A DNA stretch of 38,545 nucleotides, from the NCBI GenBank assembly GCA_017480095.1, contig JAFVBG010000006.1:1-38545 (forward strand), in the 5' to 3' direction. Below, piece by piece: positions 9,297 through 16,288 of the stretch (position 1 is the stretch's first letter; every line of letters begins with the position of its first letter). Both the position numbers and the translations under genes were made by a program. The DNA comes from Candidatus Saccharimonadota bacterium. GTDB taxonomy: Bacteria > Patescibacteriota > Saccharimonadia > Saccharimonadales > Saccharimonadaceae. The notes under the pieces were generated by a model that searched no databases, had not been told where the DNA came from, and was given only the letters and a program-made list of their open reading frames with translations.

Positions 9297-10011
9297 CGTA
9301 GCTGGCTTCTTTCGAGGCGAGAAATACGGCGGCGGCATCAAGCTCGCCTGGCTGACCATAGCGTTGCATTGGCACATGTGTATGCGCAAACTCTTGGAAT
9401 CTATCCGTCCTCAGTACATCTCTAGTAAGCTCAGTCTCGAAGTAGCCTGGGCAAATGGCGTTGCAGGTGATACCGTCCAGCGCTAGCTCCGCCGCTACGG
9501 CACGCGTGAAGTTTACTACGGCACCTTTTGATGTGTGGTAGGCAATGGTATGAATTTCGGTGTTCCCTACGAGACCATACATCGAGGCAATATTGATGAT
9601 GCGCCCATATTTTTGCTGCTGCATCATCTTCGCAAAAGCACGCGTCATTTTGAAGACGCTGGTTTCGTCAGTGGCGATGGTAAAATCCCATTCGTCATCA
9701 GTCATCTCGACCACGCCTTTATCCTTAGAAGAGCCGGCGCAGTTCAAAAGAATATCACACTTACCATATTCTGCCTCCACGGCTTTAGCCGCAGCCTCAA
9801 TCGATTCGGTACTAGTAACATCACACTGAATCGGTAAAACTTTCACCTTGTATTCTTTGGTTAATTTGTCGGCAAGCTCGTCTAGACGCTCCTTGCGTCG
9901 AGCGAGAATCGCCAAATCCGCACCCTGCTTGGCAAATGCTGTAGCCATCTGCACGCCGAGCCCAGAGCTAGCCCCCGTGACAACAGCCACATTTCCTTTG
10001 AGATTAAACAT
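9250..10011 (-). CDS. Short-chain dehydrogenase/reductase (SDR)
   Basis: A 253-residue NAD(P)-dependent oxidoreductase of the classical SDR family. The Rossmann cofactor motif TGASSGLG is at about 12-19, NCAGS follows near 90-94, and the catalytic set is S143 with Y158 and K162 (YHTSK). It ends with the typical VDGGY. It resembles gluconate 5-dehydrogenase and FabG-like enzymes, but the substrate cannot be assigned. It is coupled to the upstream HdeD-like gene through a TAATG overlap at 10009-10013. Confidence 0.9.
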   Translation of the reverse strand: MFNLKGNVAVVTGASSGLGVQMATAFAKQGADLAILARRKERLDELADKLTKEYKVKVLPIQCDVTSTESIEAAAKAVEAEYGKCDILLNCAGSSKDKGVVEMTDDEWDFTIATDETSVFKMTRAFAKMMQQQKYGRIINIASMYGLVGNTEIHTIAYHTSKGAVVNFTRAVAAELALDGITCNAICPGYFETELTRDVLRTDRFQEFAHTHVPMQRYGQPGELDAAAVFLASKEASYVTGAILPVDGGYTAI

Positions 10012-10598
10012 TATTTCTTAATTTCACCTTCCTGGATGCTTTTCACTACATCTTTAACTTTTTTCTGCACGGTCTTGAGATTCTTCTTCAGCATAAACAT
10101 ATCAGTAAGATTAGAGACGGAATGAATTACCATCACAATACCGACGAACATCATCATCGCTTCGGAGCCAGCCCACGGGTTGATAATGAGTACAATGCCA
10201 GCTACGAGCGAAAGCACGGCGGCCAAGAGCGACGGAGCATAAGCTTGCGTCCCTTTGAGCTTTGTAGTGACTTTGCAGGCACTGACAGAAGAAACTACAA
10301 ACCATGCACCGAGGATGACTGGAAAAATGTTCATCACGCCTGGATTGATAGCGAAGACTACGCCCAGGATGACTAATAGCGTACCAATCAGCGAAATATT
10401 AAAGAGAGAGAAGCTCTTCTCGCGGGTAAAATCAAGGGCGATTAAATAAGCCCCGATAGCCAACGCGCTAATACTGATAATCCAGCGAATCACATCTAGC
10501 GATGTACTTGGCCAGACAATAAAAATGAGACCGAGCAGGACGAATGCCGCCGAGGTGATAATCGAGGCGTTCAAGTAGCTCTTGATTTGTTTTTGCAT
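10011..10598 (-). CDS. HdeD-like (DUF308) membrane protein
   Basis: A 195-residue protein with six hydrophobic segments in three helix pairs, each pair with a GIxxxxxP-like turn (IVWPST, FAINPG, IINPWA). This matches the HdeD/DUF308 pattern known from acid-stress loci; the role is otherwise unclear. The reading frame is open upstream to 10958, but AAGGAG 5 nt before the ATG at 10598 and TATAAT at 10623-10628 fix this start. The first gene of a two-gene operon with the SDR. Confidence 0.8.
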   Translation of the reverse strand: MQKQIKSYLNASIITSAAFVLLGLIFIVWPSTSLDVIRWIISISALAIGAYLIALDFTREKSFSLFNISLIGTLLVILGVVFAINPGVMNIFPVILGAWFVVSSVSACKVTTKLKGTQAYAPSLLAAVLSLVAGIVLIINPWAGSEAMMMFVGIVMVIHSVSNLTDMFMLKKNLKTVQKKVKDVVKSIQEGEIKK

Positions 10599-10622
10599 AC
10601 ACACTCCTTTATTATTATCCTT

Positions 10623-10655
10623 ATTATACCACAATCGCGATGCTTGTGCTATAAT
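10623..10655. promoter_or_regulatory. Divergent promoters of the HdeD/SDR operon and the 10666 gene
   Basis: TATAAT on minus at 10623-10628 drives the operon. TGCTATAAT on plus, with its hexamer at 10650-10655, drives the 10666 gene. Confidence 0.7.
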
Positions 10656-10665
10656 TATATGTAAT

Positions 10666-11487
10666 ATGGAAAAGATGTTTGGTGCCGTCAAGTTAGAAGA
10701 TTTGGAAAAAACCACTACTGATACCCCTAATGAAGAAACCCCGAAGATGGGTGCAGTCAAGCTGGAAGAATCGCCTGACGAAAAGCCGGCTGACACTCCT
10801 GATGATGCTCCTGCCGACGTTCCAAAGATGGGCGAGCAGAAAGAAGCGCCAAAGCCCGTGGAGACTTTTGTACCAAAAATCCCAGGCGCAAATAAAGAGT
10901 CTGAAACAGCAGAAAGCAAAGATAAGGGGCTCGGTGCCACCAGTTTCCAGATGGACATGATGGTAGAGGCGGACGAGGAAACTGGCTCGTCTCAAGGTAT
11001 CTTCTCCGGCGCAAAAGAAGCGCCAAAAGCCGTGACGCCCATTCGTTCAGCAATTTTTCAACAAGATGATGTAAACTTCAAGGGTAAGACTGCCACCCAT
11101 GCCGAGACCGTGTTTGATACTGATACCTCAATCAAGGAAGAACAGAGAGAAAAGGAAAAAGCGGTGGAAGAGGAAAAGTCTGCCGAAGCCGGCGCAAAAC
11201 GCACCAATAAGGCCTGGGGAGTCGGGACTGGTGACGCTACTGTCGAAGCAGCCGAAACCGCTAAGGCAGAGGTAGAAAAAATCAAAGCTGGCAAGACCGT
11301 TGAAGAAAAACCTGCCGAGCAAGCACCAGTTGTGTCCGCAAAAACCGAAGCTACACCAGAACCAGAGAACGCCAATGCTGGGATTTTCACCGCTAAACCA
11401 GCTAAAGGCTCATTTATCAATAAGATTTTTGGTAATATTCAAGCGATTTTCAATAAGCCAATTGGTAAGCCAAAAGAAGAAAAATAG
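10666..11487 (+). CDS. Acidic, low-complexity, probably disordered protein
   Basis: A 273-residue protein rich in E, K, A, P and T with no TM segment or signal peptide. The N-terminus carries an imperfect repeat: MFGAVKLEDLEK and MGAVKLEESPDEK, each followed by a D/P/T-rich stretch. The middle is charged and likely helical (EEQREKEKAVEEEK). The C-terminus ends in a short amphipathic segment, FINKIFGNIQAIFNKPIGK, that could bind a membrane or partner. I recognise no family. TATAAT ends 10 nt before the ATG and there is no Shine-Dalgarno sequence. Confidence 0.7.
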   Translation: MEKMFGAVKLEDLEKTTTDTPNEETPKMGAVKLEESPDEKPADTPDDAPADVPKMGEQKEAPKPVETFVPKIPGANKESETAESKDKGLGATSFQMDMMVEADEETGSSQGIFSGAKEAPKAVTPIRSAIFQQDDVNFKGKTATHAETVFDTDTSIKEEQREKEKAVEEEKSAEAGAKRTNKAWGVGTGDATVEAAETAKAEVEKIKAGKTVEEKPAEQAPVVSAKTEATPEPENANAGIFTAKPAKGSFINKIFGNIQAIFNKPIGKPKEEK

Positions 11488-11538
11488 CCTTTTGCAGGCT
11501 AATCTATCTATTATAGCACACTTCGTCGAAAAAGTCAA
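11480..11538 (-). other. Promoter-terminator micro-unit downstream of tRNA-Pro
   Basis: On the minus strand, TTGACT (11533-11538), 17 nt, then TATAAT (11510-11515) predicts a start near 11503. A hairpin, TAGCCT/AGGCTA (11485-11501), begins about 2 nt later and is followed by TTTTTC. The predicted RNA is about 24 nt and is almost entirely a terminator. The same arrangement occurs at 33437-33496 behind tRNA-Phe. The hairpin also sits on the 3' end of the 10666 gene. Confidence 0.55.
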
Positions 11539-11554
11539 CCTTTACAGGGGTAGA

Positions 11555-11630
11555 TGGTCTGGGTGAACGGATTTGAACCGTCGACCTCGCAGTCCCGAAC
11601 CGCGCGCGCTACCAGCTGCGCCACACCCAG
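11555..11630 (-). tRNA. tRNA-Pro(CGG)
   Basis: A 76-nt cloverleaf with the CCA end encoded. The acceptor pairs CTGGGTG with CACCCAG. The C1-G72 pair and A73 discriminator are hallmarks of bacterial tRNA-Pro. The anticodon loop TTCGGGA gives anticodon CGG. Confidence 0.95.
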
Positions 11631-11641
11631 ACATAGTTTGT

Positions 11642-11647
11642 ATTATA
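11642..11647 (-). promoter_or_regulatory. -10 box of the tRNA-Pro promoter
   Basis: TATAAT on the minus strand, 11 nt before the tRNA 5' end. The -35 region is weak. Confidence 0.6.
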
Positions 11648-11740
11648 TCACATCACCTTCGGAAAAACTAGGGGGAGCTATGCATGGACTTTCACCCTTC
11701 CCCTGCCACAAGATTCTCGTTGCAAGATTTTCACCACGAG

Positions 11741-11772
11741 AAATAGAAAAGGCACCGCTCGCAGACGGTGCC
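11741..11772 (-). terminator. Intrinsic terminator of the envelope operon
   Basis: GGCACCG and CGGTGCC form a 7-bp stem with an 8-nt loop, followed on the minus strand by TTTTCTATTT. It ends transcription from the VPDTG surface-protein gene, about 150 nt after its stop codon. Confidence 0.8.
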
Positions 11773-11920
11773 AATCTAAGATTTAGCCAAAAACAAACAC
11801 TTTTTATCTCCACTTCGGCTCTCACCCCGTCCTAGAGATAGCCTGGGCTGTCCCCCGCCCAGTTGGGGAGCTAGGGGCTCATTCTTAGCCCTGTAGCTCA
11901 ACTCAACTTTTAATTTTACT
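11773..11920 (-). other. Structured 3' untranslated region of the envelope operon
   Basis: Between the stop codon at 11925 and the terminator, the minus-strand RNA can form several stems: GAGCT with AGCTC enclosing GGGCT with AGCCC (near 11860-11900), GGGC with GCCC, and TATCTC with GAGATA (near 11800-11845). It is GC-rich compared with neighbouring spacers. I could not match it to RNase P RNA, tmRNA, SRP RNA or 6S RNA. Confidence 0.35.
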
Positions 11921-11924
11921 AGGT

Positions 11925-13421
11925 TTAGCGGCGACGCCGTGACGAGCGACGATCGTGCTTTTTGAGATAAACCAGAGCAAAGAGGGTGACAATGCTGAAG
12001 CCTATGATACCAGTGATGACATAATCAGCTTTTGCCAGGTTGATTACTCCACCAAAGAGACCAGTATCTGGCACGTCTGGAGAATCTGGCTGGGTGTATT
12101 TAATGTTTAGCTGAACTGGACCCGTATCACTATCGAGTATACCGATATTCTTAGTGCTACCGAGGATTGGGTAAGCCAGGGCTAGAACTTTGATTTCGCT
12201 GAAGTCATAACCTGCCAAGTCAAAATCACTAAGGTCGAGCGTGACCGTGCCGCTACCAGCGGCGCCAGGATTGGCCACCACGGTGCGTGAAGACGGAATC
12301 GCGATTAGCTTGCCATTTTTATCGACAATGTGGAAATAGATTTCCGCAGTATTATCATCGTAAGTATAATCCGCAGTAACTACCGCGCCACTAGCAACTG
12401 CTACACCAGAGCCACTACCGACTAGGGTAAAGGTAGTCGAAGCCGAAACACCAGATGAGAAGGTGACGGTCATGGTGTGTGTACCGAGGCTCAAAGTTTG
12501 GACGTAATCGTCGTGTAAGGTAATGAGCGTACTACCAGTAGCCGCGTCATAATCGCTTGGATCGACATAGTTGCCGTCAACATAGACTGTACCGCCCGTT
12601 GCAAAGGTTGCGTAATCCACGTTGATGCGGAAGGTTGTGTCAACCACATTATAGATCACCACGACAGAGTCTGCATTTACTTCGGCATTAGCAATCGGAC
12701 CATAAGCCGTAGCAGAGGCGGAATAGTTGCCACTCTCCAGACCATAATCCGAGGCTGGGACGGTGATTTCAAATTTACCAGCCGTACCAGGATTCTCGAT
12801 TGGTACACTGATAACATTGTCTAATACCGTCTTGCCGTTTTCATCCAAGAGGTCAAAATCTACTTTCGTAGTCTGAGCATTATAGACGATTTCGAAGATT
12901 GGGTCGCCGTTTTCATCCGTGCCGATATAGGTTACCGAGACTGGAGCGTAACGGAAGCTGGTGCTATCCGAGACTTTTTGTCCGTTTGAATTGACCGTTG
13001 AGGTCAAAACGTATTTACCGTAGCCACCATAGGCTAAGAGATTAAGTGGGAAATTATTATCGCCCGAAGTTGGCGCATATGGCGGGATAAAGGTGTCAAT
13101 CTTGGTAGTACCAGAGGCCGACGTATCGTCGCCTACGGAGCCATCACCCCATTTGATAGTATAGTCCACCGAATCGGCATCACCATAGGTGTGTTTGACA
13201 TCTACTACTGAATCCGTAGTGACGGTGCCATCGGCTGGCGCATTGATAATCGATTCAGGGTCACCAGAATAAACTTTGACCTGAACTTGAACCTCCCCGC
13301 CAACGCTAGCACCACCAGTGGCGTTAGCATCTGGAACGGGGATGGCGAGAGCAGCAACGGTCATTGCGCCGACTAACGCAAGACCGCTGAGCCCTAAGAG
13401 GTTTTTTGTGCTTTTTTGCAT
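11925..13421 (-). CDS. Sortase-type surface protein with a VPDTG anchor and beta-rich repeats
   Basis: A 498-residue secreted protein. An N-terminal signal peptide (hydrophobic core about 10-28, cleavage after NATG/A-type residues) is followed by beta-sandwich-like domains rich in V, T, D and G. One segment near 60-100 resembles a PKD/Ig-like fold (DVKHTYGDADSVDYTIKWGD). The C-terminus has the classic anchoring order: VPDTG at 450-454, a hydrophobic helix and an arginine-rich tail. It is probably linked to the wall by a sortase that is not in this window. Last gene of a three-gene operon with two WxLIP-like proteins, as in Gram-positive WxL operons. No strong Shine-Dalgarno sequence is seen. 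Confidence 0.8.
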   Translation of the reverse strand: MQKSTKNLLGLSGLALVGAMTVAALAIPVPDANATGGASVGGEVQVQVKVYSGDPESIINAPADGTVTTDSVVDVKHTYGDADSVDYTIKWGDGSVGDDTSASGTTKIDTFIPPYAPTSGDNNFPLNLLAYGGYGKYVLTSTVNSNGQKVSDSTSFRYAPVSVTYIGTDENGDPIFEIVYNAQTTKVDFDLLDENGKTVLDNVISVPIENPGTAGKFEITVPASDYGLESGNYSASATAYGPIANAEVNADSVVVIYNVVDTTFRINVDYATFATGGTVYVDGNYVDPSDYDAATGSTLITLHDDYVQTLSLGTHTMTVTFSSGVSASTTFTLVGSGSGVAVASGAVVTADYTYDDNTAEIYFHIVDKNGKLIAIPSSRTVVANPGAAGSGTVTLDLSDFDLAGYDFSEIKVLALAYPILGSTKNIGILDSDTGPVQLNIKYTQPDSPDVPDTGLFGGVINLAKADYVITGIIGFSIVTLFALVYLKKHDRRSSRRRR

Positions 13422-13495
13422 ACTCTACACTCGCTTTTTTATTTTGTATTTTTGTTTTGGACATGCAGAGTAGCGTTTATTTTCGCAGTTCAACC

Positions 13496-14482
13496 CTAGA
13501 CAAGTAGTCTAGATTTGCGCTCTCTGCGCTTCCTGACTAGAATTATAATCCAAATGATAATTAATGTCAATAGGATTATGGTTAAAACTATCACGAAAAT
13601 TGGCATAATCACGACAATCCTGGTAGTTTCTTCGATTTGGTCGAGGGCGCGAACGACGTAACGAACCTGGAAGATACCCATAAACGGCGTACCCTCCCAG
13701 TCCATGTGGACGCGACGCTCGGTGTCTGGCAAGACATTATAGCTGCTATTTTTCTCGTAGAGCTGACGGCCAAAGAGAGACTTGATATTCAAGGAATAAA
13801 CTGCCTCAAAATCTGTATTACCAGCGTTGACAACTTTAGACTCGGTGGTAATCTTGCCCGTAGTCATGAAGCCTGGAATCTGAATGTCTTTAATCTCGGC
13901 CTTATCAACAGTGTTACCATCGGTGCGGCCATAGACGATTAGACCAACACGAGAGACTGTCTTGATACCAGAGCCGCTGACGGAGCCTTCGGTCTCGTCA
14001 CTCTCGGCAAAGATACAAGCATACTGACCACCGTCTGGAATATCGTCTGGTACGGTGATGCGATAAGAGACGGATTGAGTCTCGCCTGGGTTGATTTTGA
14101 AGCTGGCAGTCTCTTGGAGTTTACCTTCGTTATCATAGAATTTAATCCAGCGAGCGACCTGCGTACGGTTAGTCTCTGTGCTGAAGGAAACGGCGTAATC
14201 TTCACTAGTGATAGAATATGGCGCCGCATAGACATGGTAACCAAAAGCTTCCGAGCCAATGTTGCTAACTGTGAAAGAGTAGTCATACTCGCCACCCTTA
14301 GAGAGGGAGACGCGGTTCGACACTGGCGAAATCTGGAGCCAGACGGCCGGAGTGTTAGATTGACCCTCTTCCGCATAAGTATCAATGCGCGGCGAGGAGA
14401 GCGTGGCAGCGCCAACGCCGAGAATCGTAGCGACAGCGGCAATCCCGGCGAAGGTGGCTGATGCGATACGTTTGATTTTCAT
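13496..14482 (-). CDS. WxLIP (DUF916)-like membrane protein, copy 2
   Basis: A 328-residue protein with a signal peptide, an extracellular beta-sandwich region and a C-terminal TM helix (about 290-316) ending in a basic tail. The N-terminal pattern LQISPVSNRVSLSKGGEY, then a glycine-tyrosine strand and DIPDGGQYACIF, resembles DUF916 (WxLIP) proteins, which bind peptidoglycan and WxL-domain proteins in Gram-positive bacteria. It is a clear tandem paralogue of the gene at 14495-15439. AAAGGAG lies 5 nt before the ATG. The assignment rests on motif memory, so treat it as moderate. Confidence 0.7.
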   Translation of the reverse strand: MKIKRIASATFAGIAAVATILGVGAATLSSPRIDTYAEEGQSNTPAVWLQISPVSNRVSLSKGGEYDYSFTVSNIGSEAFGYHVYAAPYSITSEDYAVSFSTETNRTQVARWIKFYDNEGKLQETASFKINPGETQSVSYRITVPDDIPDGGQYACIFAESDETEGSVSGSGIKTVSRVGLIVYGRTDGNTVDKAEIKDIQIPGFMTTGKITTESKVVNAGNTDFEAVYSLNIKSLFGRQLYEKNSSYNVLPDTERRVHMDWEGTPFMGIFQVRYVVRALDQIEETTRIVVIMPIFVIVLTIILLTLIIIWIIILVRKRRERKSRLLV

Positions 14483-14494
14483 TGCAACTCCTTT

Positions 14495-15439
14495 CTAATT
14501 AGTTGCTTCTTTTTCTACACGCTTGCGACCACGAGCGCGGGAGACGAGCCAGAAGATCATGAAGAAGATGAGCGCAATGATGATGAAGAGAAGCCAGACT
14601 GGACAGATGATGACGAGCTTCTTGACGGTGTTTTCTTGACCAAGGTAGCGGATAGTCTGCTCTACGGTGAAGATACCGAGCTTTGGTGCGCCGTCCCAAG
14701 AGATAGTAGAGAAGCGGCGAGTTTCTGGCATAATGTCGAGCGTACCAGGATTTTCTTCATTGTTATAAACGGTTTCGTTGCTGAAAAGTGGCCAAATCTT
14801 GAAGATGTATTCAGCGGTGGTTTCGATGTTACCAGTATTCTCAACCAAGGCGGTCACGGTGATTGGAGGGTTAAAGAGGAAACCTGGGACTTTATTCTCA
14901 ATCACACTGCCTTCGGCGCGAGTGTTGCCTGGAATGTTGGCGTAGAGGATCATGCCGACGCGGTTAACAACGCGGATGTTGGCATCATCAGCGTTACCAT
15001 CTTCAGTCTGCGCCATGATGGCGGCGTATTGACCACCAGATGGAACGTCTTTTGGCACGTTAATCGTGAACGGTACATCGACGGTCTGCCCTGGCTCAAG
15101 ATGACCAGTCTTCAGCTTCTCGTCGAAGGTAATCCACTGAGAAATCTGTGAGTAAGTCGAGATGGAACTATAGTTTGGACTATAGTTGACATCGGTAGTG
15201 CTGTATGGCACAGCTTCGGTACTATAGTTGAAGGCTTCCGTGCCGACATTCTGTACCTTGAAGCTGGAAACGTAGCTTGAGCCTGGGTCGAGCGAAAGTT
15301 TTTGTTTGACAGGAGAAACCTGTAGGTGAATCGGATTTTGATCGGCGTAAGTCGCAGTTGCCGAAGATAGATTAGCAACACCAGCCGCCAGAGAAGCGAA
15401 AATTGCTGCCAATAGAATATTTTTATGCTTAATAGCCAC
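14495..15439 (-). CDS. WxLIP (DUF916)-like membrane protein, copy 1
   Basis: A 314-residue protein with a signal peptide, extracellular domain and C-terminal TM helix (about 277-299) with a basic tail. It shares with its neighbour LQVSPVKQKLSLDPGSSY, DVPSGGQYAAIM and a VPGFLF/IPGFMT block, so the pair arose by tandem duplication. It starts with GTG at 15439; AAGGAGG lies 4 nt upstream and no alternative ATG fits. First gene of the envelope operon, 12 bp before the next. Confidence 0.7.
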   Translation of the reverse strand: MAIKHKNILLAAIFASLAAGVANLSSATATYADQNPIHLQVSPVKQKLSLDPGSSYVSSFKVQNVGTEAFNYSTEAVPYSTTDVNYSPNYSSISTYSQISQWITFDEKLKTGHLEPGQTVDVPFTINVPKDVPSGGQYAAIMAQTEDGNADDANIRVVNRVGMILYANIPGNTRAEGSVIENKVPGFLFNPPITVTALVENTGNIETTAEYIFKIWPLFSNETVYNNEENPGTLDIMPETRRFSTISWDGAPKLGIFTVEQTIRYLGQENTVKKLVIICPVWLLFIIIALIFFMIFWLVSRARGRKRVEKEATN

Positions 15440-15463
15440 TAAACCTCCTTGTTACTGCACTCT

Positions 15464-15492
15464 ATTATAACGGACTAGAGATGAAAAATCAA
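15464..15492 (-). promoter_or_regulatory. Promoter of the three-gene envelope operon
   Basis: TTGATT (15487-15492), 17 nt, TATAAT (15464-15469) on the minus strand. The leader is about 18 nt and contains AAGGAGG. Confidence 0.75.
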
Positions 15493-15517
15493 CCCTTTTT
15501 TAGAGGGTTTGGAGAAT

Positions 15518-15550
15518 AAAAAACACCCCCGATTTGCTCGAGGGGGTGAT
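15518..15550 (-). terminator. Terminator after the first WxL-like gene
   Basis: CACCCCC (15524-15530) pairs with GGGGGTG (15542-15548). On the minus strand the stem is followed by TTTTTTATT. It separates this gene from the envelope operon just downstream. Confidence 0.85.
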
Positions 15551-15566
15551 TTTTATACCTTGAATA

Positions 15567-16127
15567 TTATTCTACGGCAGTAGCAGTGTAAACTACAGTG
15601 TCGGAGTAGGTACCAGAAGCGAGGTCATTGCCAGAAGCAACACCATAAGTCGTTTCGGTTTCCTCTTCGTTGATGACAGCGTTGGTCAAAGCAACAGCAG
15701 ATTTGAGAGTAAGTGCCGTGCCGTTGCTGGCTGGCATAGCAGCCCAGTTGGTTACTTCACCACCTTTAACGGCCCAGGAAGAGGTGCCGGCGGTTGGGGT
15801 AGCAGCAGAAGTGCTAATCTTGAAGGCGGTTAGAGAAGCGTGCTTGAGATCGGTATCCGTATCTTTATCGTTAAGCTTCAGAGTGTAGCCACCTTTAGCA
15901 TTGGTCGAAACCTTAGCTTTGATCTTCATCGTAGTAAGATCAGCCTGGCTCAAATCGATGGCGGTAGAAGCAGATTCGGTATCAAGCGCCATGCTGATGG
16001 ATGGGTTAATCGTAACATTGACAGTTGCGTCAGCCGTAACTGGATCAACGGCAAAGGTCGTGAGTGGCATAGCAGCAACGCCGAGAGCAGCCGACACGCC
16101 GAGAGCCTTAATAATTTTTGCAGTCAT
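15567..16127 (-). CDS. Secreted WxL-like surface protein
   Basis: A 186-residue protein with a signal peptide (about 1-26, cleaved after TTFA) and a single beta-rich domain. Its landmarks follow the WxL domain in order: a VNVTINPSISM strand, GYTL at 80-83 where WxL proteins have GWxL, and the terminal SGTYSDTVVYTA where they have aGxYxxxLxWxL. Tyrosine replaces both tryptophans. If the homology is right, it attaches non-covalently to peptidoglycan and to the WxLIP-like proteins next door. AAGGAG 7 nt before the ATG at 16127 fixes the start; the frame is open further upstream. Confidence 0.7.
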   Translation of the reverse strand: MTAKIIKALGVSAALGVAAMPLTTFAVDPVTADATVNVTINPSISMALDTESASTAIDLSQADLTTMKIKAKVSTNAKGGYTLKLNDKDTDTDLKHASLTAFKISTSAATPTAGTSSWAVKGGEVTNWAAMPASNGTALTLKSAVALTNAVINEEETETTYGVASGNDLASGTYSDTVVYTATAVE

Positions 16128-16173
16128 TTTATTTCTCCTTTTTTGTTTTTGTTTTATTTGTTTTTGGTTTTTT

Positions 16174-16220
16174 ATGACCTTTATGTTCTCTATTATATAC
16201 AACCAAACCGTTTATGTCAA
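16174..16220 (-). promoter_or_regulatory. Promoter and leader motif of the WxL-like gene
   Basis: TTGACA (16215-16220), 17 nt, TATAAT (16192-16197). The transcript would begin at or next to CATAAAGGTCAT (16174-16185 on minus). The same 12-mer lies at the same place in front of the third WxL-like gene (33564-33575), together with a shared TTGACATAAmCGGTTTG across the -35 box and spacer. Confidence 0.75.
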
Positions 16221-16260
16221 TAGATTTTTCGGAAGATTTTTAAGAATTTTAGCCCGTTTT

Positions 16261-16286
16261 AAAATCCCCTTTCTCAAGGGGATTTT
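16261..16286 (-). terminator. Terminator of the barrel-domain membrane protein gene
   Basis: AAAATCCCCT and AAGGGGATTTT flank a short loop. The symmetric A/T ends let it work in both directions, but its gene is on the minus strand just upstream. Confidence 0.8.
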
Positions 16287-16288
16287 AC

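Noticed and set aside
11680-11740. A GAAAGTCC stretch on the minus strand that recalls the RNase P RNA P4 element
   Set aside because: Only about 100 nt lie between the terminator and the tRNA promoter, and the partner half of P4 is absent.
11554-11835. A plus-strand ORF over tRNA-Pro
   Set aside because: It reads straight through the tRNA in reverse and has no ribosome site; such ORFs are a common artefact.
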